From Streptomyces sp. CB02058 (GTDB taxonomy: Bacteria; Actinomycetota; Actinomycetes; Streptomycetales; Streptomycetaceae), in contig NZ_LIPG01000005.1 of assembly GCF_001905505.1 (NCBI RefSeq), positions 475,621 to 539,620 of the forward strand: a DNA stretch of 64,000 nucleotides, given 5' to 3'. Made by a program: the position numbers and the translations under genes. Position 1 is the first letter of the stretch, and the number at the start of each line of letters is the position of its first letter. The notes beneath the pieces were generated by a model that was not told where the DNA came from, did no database searches, and saw nothing but the letters and a program-made list of their open reading frames with translations. Of the stretch, positions 32,987-41,511 are shown in pieces.

Positions 32987-33688
32987 TCACTTGGTGTCGT
33001 CGGACGGATCCGGCCGGGTGTTGTCCCGGTGCCGGGGCAGGCCGCCCGTCGCTCCTGTTGTGTCCTGTTGAGGGGAGCTCTCGGGCGAGGATCGTCGCTG
33101 ATCCCGTCCCGAACGCTCGCTCTCGATGAGCTCGTTCAGCCAGCGCACTTCGCGCTCCACGGACTCCATGCCGTGTCGCTGCAGCTCAAGCGTGTAGTCG
33201 TCGAGTCGTTCACGGGTGCGGGCGAGAGAGGCGCGCATCTTCTCGAGGCGCTCCTCCAGCCTGCTGCGGCGCCCTTCGAGCACGCGCATCCGCACCTCGC
33301 GCTCCGTCTGCCCGAAGAAGGCGAAGCGAGCGGCGAAGTGCTCGTCCTCCCAGGCGTCGGGGCCGGTGTGCGAGAGCAGCTCCTCGAAGTGCTCCTTACC
33401 TTCAGCCGTCAACCGGTAGACGATCTTGGCGCGACGCCCGGCCAGCGAGGACGCGGGGGCGACCCCGCGGCTCGTCGCCGGCGGCGACGCCGGAACGCTC
33501 CCCGGCTCCTCGATCAACCAGCCGCTGGCGACCAGCGTCTTGAGGCAGGGGTAGAGGGTGCCGTAACTGAAGGCGCGGAAGATCCCCAGGGATGTGTTGA
33601 GGCGCTTGCGCAGCTCGTATCCGTGCATCGGGGACTCGCGGAGCAGGCCGAGTACGGCGAATTCGAGGATGCCGGAGCGTCTGCTCAC
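32987..33688 (-). CDS. PadR-family transcriptional regulator
   Basis: A 233-residue regulator. The N-terminal winged helix reads ILEFAVLGLLRESPMHGYEL and GTLYPCLKTLVASGWL, the PadR signature; a C-terminal helical dimerisation domain with a coiled-coil (ARTRERLDDYTLELQRHGME) makes it a PadR-s2/long-type member. The tail of about 35 residues is hydrophilic. GTG start with GGAGGAGG 6 bp upstream; longer in-frame starts read through the operator region and are unlikely. A 31-bp perfect palindrome 57-87 bp upstream is the likely operator. It is divergent from a penicillin-binding protein gene and precedes ino1. Confidence 0.9.
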   Translation of the reverse strand: MSRRSGILEFAVLGLLRESPMHGYELRKRLNTSLGIFRAFSYGTLYPCLKTLVASGWLIEEPGSVPASPPATSRGVAPASSLAGRRAKIVYRLTAEGKEHFEELLSHTGPDAWEDEHFAARFAFFGQTEREVRMRVLEGRRSRLEERLEKMRASLARTRERLDDYTLELQRHGMESVEREVRWLNELIESERSGRDQRRSSPESSPQQDTTGATGGLPRHRDNTRPDPSDDTK

Positions 33689-34076
33689 CTTCGCCTCCTC
33701 CTTCGCCTCGTGCTTCCGCGGGGCCGGTGGGCCCACCTTATGCCGTGCTGATGTATCGACTCGATACATCAGCACGATAGATCGGCCCGTGATGTTCGAC
33801 AAGGGGGCGGTTCGTGAGCGGCGTCACATCAAAGGATTCATAGGGAGTGACTTGCGTTATTTGGGGTGAAGTTCGGTCCCCGGAGGTTTTTGACCGTGCG
33901 TAGTCTGTGCGGCATGCAGACCACCGGGAACCGTGAGACGCCGCCGAGCGTCAGTTATCGCGGACTGCCGGATGTACTGCGGGTGAGCCTTCCGCAGGGC
34001 TTGTCCGTAATTCGGGGGGACCGGATCTCAACTGCCGCTTCCAGGCGCTCTCGCCTGCCCGAGGAGTAGTCGTTCG
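33689..34076. other. Divergent padR-PBP intergenic region
   Basis: About 390 bp. It holds the PadR-type palindrome at 33745-33775. A 51-codon frame from ATG 33914 to the TAG at 34069, ending 7 bp before the PBP start, could be a leader peptide, but its third-position GC (about 75 percent) is low for a gene here, so I do not annotate it. Confidence 0.5.
33745..33775. promoter_or_regulatory. 31-bp perfect palindrome, probable PadR operator
   Basis: Arms GTGCTGATGTATCGA and TCGATACATCAGCAC around a single C. The ATGT...ACAT ends and the TATCGA half-site resemble known PadR operators. It is centred about 70 bp upstream of padR. Confidence 0.8.
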
Positions 34077-36767
34077 ATGAGCGAGCACCGTCGCAAAGCG
34101 CCGCAACCGCAAGGTGGCGGGCGCGCAGCGGCCAGACGAGCCGCCCAACAGCCTGCTGGACGTCGCACCGATGCGTCACGCAGAGCAACACAATCATCAC
34201 CTTCCGGCGCATACGGCGATGAGCCGACGTACGGAGGCCGTGCCGAGGCCCGCCGCGCCGCACAGCGCGGTGGAGGCGGAGGCGGAGGAAGGCGGCGGGG
34301 AGGCGGCGACGGCGCAGGCCAGGAAGGCCGCGGCCGGGGCCGCGGGGACTCCGGCAAGAAGCGCATCATCGACTACCCGCGGGCCGGTAAGTACGGCGCC
34401 CGCCGGTGGGTGCCCTCGTGGAAGCTGGTCTCCGGCCTCTGCCTGGGCTTCCTGGGTCTCATGATGGGTGCGGCCGGCATCGCGTACGCGCTGGTGGTGC
34501 CGCCGGAGATCAACGACCTCGCCAAGGCCCAGAACAACGTCTACTACTGGGCCGACGACACGGAGATGGTCGCCACGGGCGGGTCCGTCAACCGCCAGGA
34601 GATCGAGTACGCCCAGATCCCGGTGGCGATGCGGAACGCCGTCATCTCCGCCGAGAACAAGTCGTTCGAGACCGACCGGGGCATCGACCCGATGGGTATC
34701 GCGCGCGCGGTCTGGAACATGGCCAAGGGCGGTGAGACCCAGGGCGGTTCGACGATCACCCAGCAGTACGTGAAGAACTCCCGCCTGACCCAGGACCAGA
34801 CCCTGAGCCGGAAGGTCAAGGAGCTCTTCATCACGCTCAAGGTCGGCGAGACCGTGGGCAAGAACGAGGTCATGGCCGGGTACCTCAACGTCTCCTACTA
34901 CGGACGCGGCGCTTCCGGACTTCAGGCCGCGGCGCGTACGTACTACGGCAAGGACGCCCAGGACCTGAACGCGAGCGAGTGCGCCTTCCTGGCGACGCTG
35001 CTCAAGGGCGCGAGCTACTACGACCCCGCGGGTGCTCCCGATGTCGACCCGGTGCAGGCCACGGCCAAGAAGAACACCGAGCGGGCGAAGGCGCGCTGGA
35101 AGTGGATCCTCGACGAGGAGGTCAAGGACGGCCGGCTGAGCGCCGCGGAGCGCGCCAAGTTCAAGACCTTCCCGATGCCCGATGCCAAGAGGACGGACGC
35201 CAAGCTCGGCGGCCAGACCGGTTACCTGGTCGATCTCGCCACGAAGTACTTCCTGGCGCACAACGACCAGAACATCACAGAGAAGGAACTGGCCCTCGGC
35301 GGCTACGAGATCCACACGACCTTCGACAAGAACAAGGTCAAGCAGCTCCAGAAGTCGGTCGAGAAGGTCTACAAGGCCAAGATCGACGAGAAGGAGCGCC
35401 CCGACCTGGACTCGCACGTCGAGTTCGGCGGCGCGTCGGTGGACACCGCGACGGGCGCGATCGTCGCCACGTACGGCGGCCAGGACGCGACGCAGCACTA
35501 CACCAACAACGCCGACGCGACCGGCGCGCAGGTCGGTTCGACGTTCAAGCCGTTCGTACTGGCGGCCGCCATGCAGTACGGGAAGCGCGACCCCGAAGGT
35601 ACCGCTGAGCAGAGCGAGTCGGAGCGCACCCTCGTCTCGCCGAAGAGCGTCTACAACGGCGACAACAAGCTCCAGATCAAGACGTACAACGGTGAGGTCT
35701 GGCGCGACAAGGACCAGAACGACTGGCTCCAGACCAACGACGGCCAGCACGACTACGGACCGATCACCCTGCGCTACGCCATGCAGGAGTCCGCGAACTC
35801 CCCGTACGTCCAGCTCGGCATGGACGTCGGCACCGACAAGGTGAAGGAGGCCGCGCTCGCCGCGGGCCTGCGCGACGACCAGTACCTGGCAGACTCGAAC
35901 TATCCCTCCTTCTCCATCGGTACCTCCTCGCCGAGTGCCATCCGGATGGCGGGCGCGTACGCCACCTTCGCCACGAGCGGCAAGCAGCGTGAGCCCTTCT
36001 CGGTCTCGGAGGTGAAGCACCTGGGTGAGGTCATCTATCAGCACAAGACGGAGACCAAGGCGGCGTTCTCGAGCGCCATCGCGGACAACGTCACCGACGT
36101 GCTGAAGAACGTCGTCGAGAACGGGACCGGCACGCCGGCCAAGCTCGAAGGGCGTGACGTGGCCGGCAAGACCGGTACCACCGACGGAAACAAGTCGGCC
36201 TGGTTCGTCGGCTACACGCCGCAGCTGTCCACGGCCGTCAGCATGTTCCGGCTGGACGACGACGAGACCAAGAAGAACCGTGAGTTCCTGGAGATGTTCG
36301 GGACGGGTGGCGAGGAGAAGATCCACGGTGCCTCGTTCCCCGCGCAGATCTGGCACGACTACATGGCCGACGCGGTGAAGGGCACGAAGGTCAAGGCCTT
36401 CCCCAAGCCCGAACCCCTCGGCGAAACGGTCTACGGAGGCGGCGCGGCCAGCCCCAGCCCGACTCCCAGTCCGACGCCTTCGCCGTCGGAGTCCAGCGAG
36501 ATGCCCACGACCCCGCCGCCCTCCCCGACCTCCCCGACCCCTTCGCCGAGCGAGACGTGCGCGCCGCTCGACTGGGAGTGCAGGAACAACGGCGGGACCA
36601 GTGAGGGGTCCACGGAAGGGAACACCGAGGGGTCCACGGAAGGAACCACGGAGGGGACTACTGAAGGGACCGCCGAGGGGACGACCGAGGGGACGACGCA
36701 AGGCAGTACGACGAACGGCAACGCCAACGGCAACGGCGGTGGCGGGATCTTCGGAGGCGGCGGGTAG
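34077..36767 (+). CDS. Class A penicillin-binding protein (transglycosylase/transpeptidase)
   Basis: A bifunctional peptidoglycan synthase of 896 residues. Residues 1-115 are a cytoplasmic, Arg/Gly/Gln-rich tail; a transmembrane helix follows (LGFLGLMMGAAGIAYALVV). The GT51 domain has ISAENKSFETDRGID, GGSTITQQYVKN and RKVKELFITLKVG. The transpeptidase domain has SxxK as GSTFKPFVLAAAM (about residue 490), SxN as SANSPYVQLG, and KTGTT near residue 700. The C-terminus is unusual: a Pro/Ser/Thr spacer and then about nine T-E-G-(S/T/N)-type tetrapeptides ending in a Gly/Asn-rich tail, presumably a wall-embedded linker. Start ATG has GAGGAG 9 bp upstream. It diverges from padR-ino1. Function is secure; the exact PBP paralogue is not. 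Confidence 0.93.
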   Translation: MSEHRRKAPQPQGGGRAAARRAAQQPAGRRTDASRRATQSSPSGAYGDEPTYGGRAEARRAAQRGGGGGGGRRRGGGDGAGQEGRGRGRGDSGKKRIIDYPRAGKYGARRWVPSWKLVSGLCLGFLGLMMGAAGIAYALVVPPEINDLAKAQNNVYYWADDTEMVATGGSVNRQEIEYAQIPVAMRNAVISAENKSFETDRGIDPMGIARAVWNMAKGGETQGGSTITQQYVKNSRLTQDQTLSRKVKELFITLKVGETVGKNEVMAGYLNVSYYGRGASGLQAAARTYYGKDAQDLNASECAFLATLLKGASYYDPAGAPDVDPVQATAKKNTERAKARWKWILDEEVKDGRLSAAERAKFKTFPMPDAKRTDAKLGGQTGYLVDLATKYFLAHNDQNITEKELALGGYEIHTTFDKNKVKQLQKSVEKVYKAKIDEKERPDLDSHVEFGGASVDTATGAIVATYGGQDATQHYTNNADATGAQVGSTFKPFVLAAAMQYGKRDPEGTAEQSESERTLVSPKSVYNGDNKLQIKTYNGEVWRDKDQNDWLQTNDGQHDYGPITLRYAMQESANSPYVQLGMDVGTDKVKEAALAAGLRDDQYLADSNYPSFSIGTSSPSAIRMAGAYATFATSGKQREPFSVSEVKHLGEVIYQHKTETKAAFSSAIADNVTDVLKNVVENGTGTPAKLEGRDVAGKTGTTDGNKSAWFVGYTPQLSTAVSMFRLDDDETKKNREFLEMFGTGGEEKIHGASFPAQIWHDYMADAVKGTKVKAFPKPEPLGETVYGGGAASPSPTPSPTPSPSESSEMPTTPPPSPTSPTPSPSETCAPLDWECRNNGGTSEGSTEGNTEGSTEGTTEGTTEGTAEGTTEGTTQGSTTNGNANGNGGGGIFGGGG
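36597..36710 (+). repeat. 12-bp coding repeats in the PBP tail
   Basis: Degenerate 12-base units of the form GGGACNACNGAG encode consecutive TEGS/TEGT/TEGN tetrapeptides. The DNA repeat could expand or contract in register without frameshift. Confidence 0.8.
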
Positions 36768-36778
36768 CGACCCGGAGG

Positions 36779-36798
36779 GCGGTGGCTGAGGCCACCGC
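36779..36798 (+). terminator. First hairpin after the PBP gene
   Basis: Perfect 8-bp arms GCGGTGGC and GCCACCGC with loop TGAG, 11 bp after the stop codon. Confidence 0.75.
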
Positions 36799-36836
36799 GC
36801 TCCGGAGCCCGCGCAGACGGGCCGGACACGCACGAC

Positions 36837-36873
36837 GAGGGCCGTCGGCACCTGCCAGGTGCCGACGGCCCTC
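36837..36873 (+). terminator. Second, stronger hairpin after the PBP gene
   Basis: Perfect 18-bp arms GAGGGCCGTCGGCACCTG and its complement around one C; the outer bases continue an imperfect stem. Tandem with the hairpin at 36779. Confidence 0.85.
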
Positions 36874-36931
36874 TCGTGTGTCCGTACGTGGCCCACGCCC
36901 GCACACAGCGCCGTACGGCAGGATGTGCGGC

Positions 36932-38440
36932 ATGCCAAGCGCAGAAGACACGAGCGTGCACCAGGAGCCGTCCGTCGTACCGCCCACGCGACAGGACGAG
37001 ATCGCCGCAGCGGGCAGCGAGCTGTTCGGCGGGCCCGCGGGCCGCTGGGCGCGGTTCGGATCGGGGCCGCTCACGCCGGTGCGCGTCATCGTGCTCGTGG
37101 CGATCGGGATGTTCGCACTCGGCATGGTGCAGAAGATCCCCTGCTACGACTGGGCGTGGTTCCGCGGAACCAGTTCGCAGTACACGCACGCGTGCTACTC
37201 CGACATCCCCCACCTCTTCGCCGGGCGCGGCTTCGCCGACGGGCTCGTGCCGTACTTCGACCGGCTCAGCGGCGACATGGCGTATCTGGAGTACCCGGTA
37301 CTGACCGGCCTGTTCATGCAGGTCGCGTCCTGGCTCACACTGACGCCCTCGTCGGACTCCATCCAGCAGCGCGAGCAGATGTACTGGATGGTCAACGCCG
37401 GCATGCTCATGGTCTGCGCGGTGATCCTCGCCCTGTGCGTCGCCCGCACCCACAGGCGCCGGCCCTGGGACGGTCTGCTGGTCGCTCTGGCCCCGGCGCT
37501 GGCGCTCACCGCGACGATCAACTGGGACCTGCTCGCCGTCGCGCTGACGGCTGCGGCGATGCTCATGTGGTCCCGGGGCAGGGCGCTCGCCTTCGGCGTC
37601 CTCATCGGCCTGGCGACCGCCGCGAAGCTGTATCCCGTCCTGCTCCTGGGCCCCCTGCTTGTGCTGTGCATGCGGGCCGGGAAATGGCGGGCGTACGGGG
37701 TGGCGCTCTTCGGCGCCGCGGCGTCCTGGCTGCTGGTGAACCTCCCGGTCATGCTGTACGCCCCCGAGGGGTGGAAGAAGTTCTACACGTTCAGCCAGGA
37801 GAGGCAGATCGACTACGGATCGTTCTGGCTGATCATCACCCAGCGCACCGGCCGGCCCATCGACGTCGACACGGTGAACACGGCGTCGGTGCTGCTGATG
37901 ATCGTGCTCTGCGCGGGCATCGCGGGGCTGGCCCTGTCCGCCAGGAACCGGCCGCGCTTCGCCCAGCTCGCGTTCCTGGTGGTGGCCGCCTTCATCCTGA
38001 CGAACAAGGTCTACTCACCGCAGTACGTGCTCTGGCTGATCCCGCTGGCCGCGCTGGCCAGGCCCCGCTGGCGGGACTTCCTCGTCTGGCAGGCCTGCGA
38101 GGTCATGTACTTCCTGGGGATCTGGTTCTACCTCGCGTACACGACCAGCGGCGACAAGCACCAGGGACTGCCGCAGGAGGGCTACCAGGTCGCGATCATC
38201 CTGCATCTGCTGGGAACGCTGTACCTGTGCGCCGTGATCGTCCGGGACATCCTGATGCCGGAGCGGGACCCCGTGCGGCGCGACGGGTCCGACGATCCGT
38301 CGGGCGGAGTGCTCGACGGGGCGCCGGACCGCGTGGCCCTGGGGCAGACGCATCCGCAGCCGCCCCCACATGCCGAACCCGCGGTCGAGGGACCGCGGGT
38401 GGAGTGGGGCAGGGCGGGCGGAGCCGCCTCCTCGGGCTGA
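36932..38440 (+). CDS. GT87-family membrane glycosyltransferase
   Basis: A 502-residue polytopic protein of the DUF2029/GT87 type, which includes mycobacterial mannosyltransferases using polyprenyl-phosphate mannose. The first membrane helix (VIVLVAIGMFALGMVQKIPC) is followed by an external loop with paired cysteines and acidic residues (GTSSQYTHACYSDIPHLF, then YLEYPVLTGLFMQ, where the Asp and Glu are typical of GT-C enzymes). About ten hydrophobic segments follow, with a hydrophilic, Asp/Pro-rich cytoplasmic tail of 60 residues. I choose the ATG with AGGA about 9 bp upstream; an ATG nine bases earlier is also possible. Its target lipid or protein is unknown. It converges with the racemase-like gene, 15 bp apart. 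Confidence 0.82.
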   Translation: MPSAEDTSVHQEPSVVPPTRQDEIAAAGSELFGGPAGRWARFGSGPLTPVRVIVLVAIGMFALGMVQKIPCYDWAWFRGTSSQYTHACYSDIPHLFAGRGFADGLVPYFDRLSGDMAYLEYPVLTGLFMQVASWLTLTPSSDSIQQREQMYWMVNAGMLMVCAVILALCVARTHRRRPWDGLLVALAPALALTATINWDLLAVALTAAAMLMWSRGRALAFGVLIGLATAAKLYPVLLLGPLLVLCMRAGKWRAYGVALFGAAASWLLVNLPVMLYAPEGWKKFYTFSQERQIDYGSFWLIITQRTGRPIDVDTVNTASVLLMIVLCAGIAGLALSARNRPRFAQLAFLVVAAFILTNKVYSPQYVLWLIPLAALARPRWRDFLVWQACEVMYFLGIWFYLAYTTSGDKHQGLPQEGYQVAIILHLLGTLYLCAVIVRDILMPERDPVRRDGSDDPSGGVLDGAPDRVALGQTHPQPPPHAEPAVEGPRVEWGRAGGAASSG

Positions 38441-38455
38441 GGGGGCGGGCCGGGT

Positions 38456-39487
38456 CTACCGGTCGACGAGGCGGTCGAACTGGGTGGTGGTGTGGCGCAG
38501 ATGGGCCACCAGTTCGTCGCCGACCTTCGGCTCCTGCGCGTCGGACGGCACGAAGAGGATCGACACCTGCATGTGCGGAGGCTCGGCGAACCAGCGCTGC
38601 TTGCCCGCCCAGACGAACGGTGACAGGTTGCGGTTGACCGTGGCCAGTCCGGCGCGCGCGACGCCCTTGGCGCGGGGCATCACGCCGTGCAGGGCCTTCG
38701 GCGCCTCCAGGCCGACGCCGTGGGAGGTGCCGCCGGCGACGACGACCAGCCAGCCGTCCGACGCGGCCTTCTGCTGTCGGTAGCCGAACCGGTCGCCCTT
38801 GACGACACGCGTGACGTCGAGCACCGCGCCGCGGTACTCGGTCGCCTCGTGGTCGCCGAGCCAGAGCCGCGTGCCGATGCGCGCGCGGAAGCGGGTCTGC
38901 GGAAACTGCTGCTGGAGCCGCGCCAGCTCCTCCGCCCGCAGGTGGCTGACGAACATCGTGTGCAGGGGCAGCCGGGCCGCGCGCAGCCGGTCCATCCAGG
39001 CGATGACCTCCTCGACGGCGTCCGAACCGTCGGTGCGGTCGAGCGGCAGGTGCAGCGCGAAGCCTTCGAGGCGTACGTCCTCTATGGCCGCGTGCAGCTG
39101 CCCCAGCTCCTCCTCCTTCACGCCGTGGCGCTTCATCGAGCTCATGCACTCGATGACCACCCGCGCGCCCACCAGGGCGTGCACCCCGTCGACGGAGGAG
39201 ACGGAACGGATGACGCGGTCGGGCAGCGGCACCGGCTCCTCACCCCTGCGGAAGGGCGTGAGCACCAGCAGGTCGCCGCTGAACCAGTCCTTGATGCGGG
39301 CGGCCTCGTAGGTGGTCCCGACGGCCAGGGTGTCGGATCCGAAGCGGATCGCCTCGTCGGCCAGCCGCTCGTGCCCGAAGCCGTATCCGTTGCCCTTGCA
39401 GACGGGTACGAGACCGGGGAACTGGTCCAGGACGGACTTCTGGTGCGCCCGCCAGCGCGCGGTGTCGACGTAGAGGGAGAGCGCCAT
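38456..39487 (-). CDS. Alanine-racemase-like PLP protein, probably non-racemising
   Basis: A 343-residue fold-type III PLP protein. The N-terminal barrel holds the PLP lysine in VCKGNGYGFGHERLADEA (Lys about residue 31; compare V-K-A-N-A-Y-G-H-G of alanine racemase). The C-terminal beta-domain is present, but where racemases have GYADG with the second catalytic base (Tyr), this protein reads GGTSHG, and the MDQ motif is replaced by PHMQVS. My alignment is by eye; if right, the two-base racemase mechanism is lost. The gene is 79 bp downstream of femX on the same strand, so it likely acts in peptidoglycan bridge or amino acid metabolism, or has a regulatory role. ATG start. Confidence 0.78.
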   Translation of the reverse strand: MALSLYVDTARWRAHQKSVLDQFPGLVPVCKGNGYGFGHERLADEAIRFGSDTLAVGTTYEAARIKDWFSGDLLVLTPFRRGEEPVPLPDRVIRSVSSVDGVHALVGARVVIECMSSMKRHGVKEEELGQLHAAIEDVRLEGFALHLPLDRTDGSDAVEEVIAWMDRLRAARLPLHTMFVSHLRAEELARLQQQFPQTRFRARIGTRLWLGDHEATEYRGAVLDVTRVVKGDRFGYRQQKAASDGWLVVVAGGTSHGVGLEAPKALHGVMPRAKGVARAGLATVNRNLSPFVWAGKQRWFAEPPHMQVSILFVPSDAQEPKVGDELVAHLRHTTTQFDRLVDR

Positions 39488-39566
39488 GGCCGGCCCGGAA
39501 CCTTTCTGGTGGCTGCGGTGCAGAGGAGAGGGAGGGAGGAGCGGATGGATGGAGGTGTGGACGCGG

Positions 39567-40685
39567 TCAGCGTCGCGACATGTACATGTCTAGTGCCTTG
39601 TGGAGCAGCTTGTTGAGGGGGAAGTCCCATTCGCCGACGTACTCGACGGCCTCGCCGCCCGTGCCGACCTTGAACTGGATCAGGCCGAAGAGATGGTCGG
39701 TCTCGTCCAGCGAATCGCTGATCCCGCGCAGGTCGTAGACGGTCGCGCCCATCGCGTACGAGTCGCGGAGCATGCGCCACTGCATGGCGTTGGAGGGACG
39801 GACCTCGCGTCCGATGTTGTCCGAAGCGCCGTAGGAATACCAGACGTGCCCCCCGACGACGAGCATCGTGGCAGCCGACAGGTTCACGCCGTTGTGCCGC
39901 GCGAAGTACAGCCGCATGCGGTTGGGGTCCTCGGAGTTGAGCACCGTCCACATGCGCTGGAAGTACGAGAGCGGGCGCGGCCGGAAGTGGTCGCGTACGG
40001 CGGTGATCTCGTACAGGCGCTGCCATTCGGCGAGGTCCTCGTAGCCGCCCTGGACGACCTCGACACCGGCCTTGTCGGCCTTCTTGATGTTGCGGCGCCA
40101 GAGCTGGTTGAAGCCCTTGAGGACGTCCTCGAGCGAGCGGTTGGCCAGCGGCACCTGGAAGACGTAGCGGGGCTGTACGTCGCCGAAGCCGGCGCCGCCG
40201 TCCTCGCCCTGCTGCCAGCCCATCTTCCGCAGCCGGTCCGAGACCTCGAAGGCACGCGGCTCGATGTGGCTGGCCTCCACGTCACGCAGGCGCTTCACGT
40301 CGGGATCCTGGATGCCCGACTTGATGGCGGCCGAGTCCCAGCGGCGGATGACCACGGGCGGGCCCATCTTCACCGAGAAGGCGCCCTGCTGCTTCAGGTG
40401 GGCGAGCATCGGCTGGAGCCAGTCGTCCAGATTCGGGGCGTACCAGTTGATGACCGGGCCCTCGGGGAGATAGGCGAGGTAGCGCTTGATCTTGGGGAGC
40501 TGGCGGTAGAGCACCAGGCCCGCGCCGACCATCTCGCCGTTCTTGTCGAACCAGCCCAGGTTCTCCGAGCGCCACTCCGTTTTCACGTCAGCCCACGCCG
40601 GGACCTGGCAGTGACTGGCCGAGGGCAGATTCTGGATGTAGGCCAGATGCTGCTCTCGGCTGATGGTCCTCAGGGTCAGGCTCAT
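39567..40685 (-). CDS. femX: FemX-type lipid II:glycine glycyltransferase (FemABX family)
   Basis: A 372-residue aminoacyltransferase that uses glycyl-tRNA to add glycine to the stem peptide of lipid II; Streptomyces peptidoglycan has LL-diaminopimelate with a single glycine bridge. Tandem GNAT-like domains are recognisable: first domain with PSASHCQVPAWADVKTEWRS and VLYRQLPKIKRYLAYLPEGP, second with GFNQLWRRNIKKADKAGVEV and the C-terminal MGATVYDLRGISDSLDETDHLFGL block (split as MGATVYDLRGISD and DETDHLFGLIQFKVG). Start ATG (MSLTLRTISREQHLAYI) has GAGGAG 8 bp upstream; the longer frame is not supported. In S. coelicolor the equivalent FemX is essential. Confidence 0.92.
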   Translation of the reverse strand: MSLTLRTISREQHLAYIQNLPSASHCQVPAWADVKTEWRSENLGWFDKNGEMVGAGLVLYRQLPKIKRYLAYLPEGPVINWYAPNLDDWLQPMLAHLKQQGAFSVKMGPPVVIRRWDSAAIKSGIQDPDVKRLRDVEASHIEPRAFEVSDRLRKMGWQQGEDGGAGFGDVQPRYVFQVPLANRSLEDVLKGFNQLWRRNIKKADKAGVEVVQGGYEDLAEWQRLYEITAVRDHFRPRPLSYFQRMWTVLNSEDPNRMRLYFARHNGVNLSAATMLVVGGHVWYSYGASDNIGREVRPSNAMQWRMLRDSYAMGATVYDLRGISDSLDETDHLFGLIQFKVGTGGEAVEYVGEWDFPLNKLLHKALDMYMSRR

Positions 40686-40868
40686 GCGGGGCGCTCCTCG
40701 GCAGGTGTGTCCCCATCGGTCAGGGGCTCCGGCTCTCGCGCCGAAGCCTACTGTGACCGAGGCGCGCCCGGTCTGGCCCGTCTGGACCGGACCGGGCGCC
40801 ATCCGTGAGGGATTGCCCGTCCGAGCACCTCGTGGGGCCGTCGATGCCGTCGGCCGCCGCTCTGCCGG

Positions 40869-41225
40869 TCAGGTGATCACGCCGCCGAAGAGGCCGCCGT
40901 GTGCCATGCCGAGGTAGAAGCCGACGGCGGATGCGCCGATCCCCATGATCAGACCGAAACGTTCCCAGGTGGTCCGGGAGATGTACTGCCCGTACGCGCC
41001 GGTCAGGATGCCGATCAGCCCGGCCCACGAGCTGACCAGGTGCAGGCTGTGGAACATCGCGGTGACGAACGCGAGGACTCCGAGGACCCCGGTCACCACC
41101 ATCAGCGCTTCCTGGAGCGGATGGGGCTTGCCGTCCGTGGCGAAGAGGGACCCGGTGGCCGGACGGGCTCCGGAAACCCGGCGGGGAACAGGCCTGCTGC
41201 CGGCAGGCCGGATGGTCTGTGCCAT
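40869..41225 (-). CDS. Small four-helix membrane protein, unknown function
   Basis: A 118-residue protein. The first 40 residues are basic and hydrophilic (RPVPRRVSGARPATGSLF); then come about three to four hydrophobic segments: LMVVTGVLGVLAFVTAMFHS, WAGLIGILTGAYGQYISR and RFGLIMGIGASAVGFYLGMA. No family is recognised beyond its conserved place between femX and rpsF in Streptomyces. The ATG start has GGAGGTG 6 bp upstream, a strong ribosome-binding site, which together with typical codon bias supports it as a real gene. It is transcribed toward femX, 183 bp away. Confidence 0.75.
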   Translation of the reverse strand: MAQTIRPAGSRPVPRRVSGARPATGSLFATDGKPHPLQEALMVVTGVLGVLAFVTAMFHSLHLVSSWAGLIGILTGAYGQYISRTTWERFGLIMGIGASAVGFYLGMAHGGLFGGVIT

Positions 41226-41464
41226 GGAGCACCTCCTGGCGGGAAGGGCGGTGCAATGTAGTGCCTCTCACACCGCATCTGTCTCGATTGTGCGCCCTGA
41301 ACACCGGATTTCAACCGGAAGCCTGTCTGCGGGTACTCTGTACGGTCTGCACCGGTGTCTGCCCTGAGCCAGCACTGCGGCCCCCCTCGACTCTCGAAGA
41401 CGGGCGTTGTCAGTGGCGGCTGTTTTACTCGGAGACACTGATGCTCACGCATCACGACCCTCCT

Positions 41465-41483
41465 GCCACGGAACGACCGTGGC
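41465..41483 (+). promoter_or_regulatory. Hairpin in the rpsF leader
   Basis: Arms GCCACGG and CCGTGGC with loop AACGA, ending 28 bp before the rpsF start and followed by CGCTGAG. It may be part of a leader bound by the bS6-bS18 pair, which autoregulates rpsF operons in other bacteria; the match to that motif has not been tested. Confidence 0.45.
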
Positions 41484-41511
41484 CGCTGAGTCCAAAGGAG
41501 GTGGGTTCCAC

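Noticed and set aside
33914..34069. 51-codon frame just before the PBP gene
   Set aside because: Third-position GC about 75 percent, below that of genes here, no ribosome-binding site and no family; kept only as a remark.
36597..36710. Regular repeats considered as a CRISPR or satellite
   Set aside because: They are in-frame 12-bp coding repeats without spacers, part of the PBP tail.
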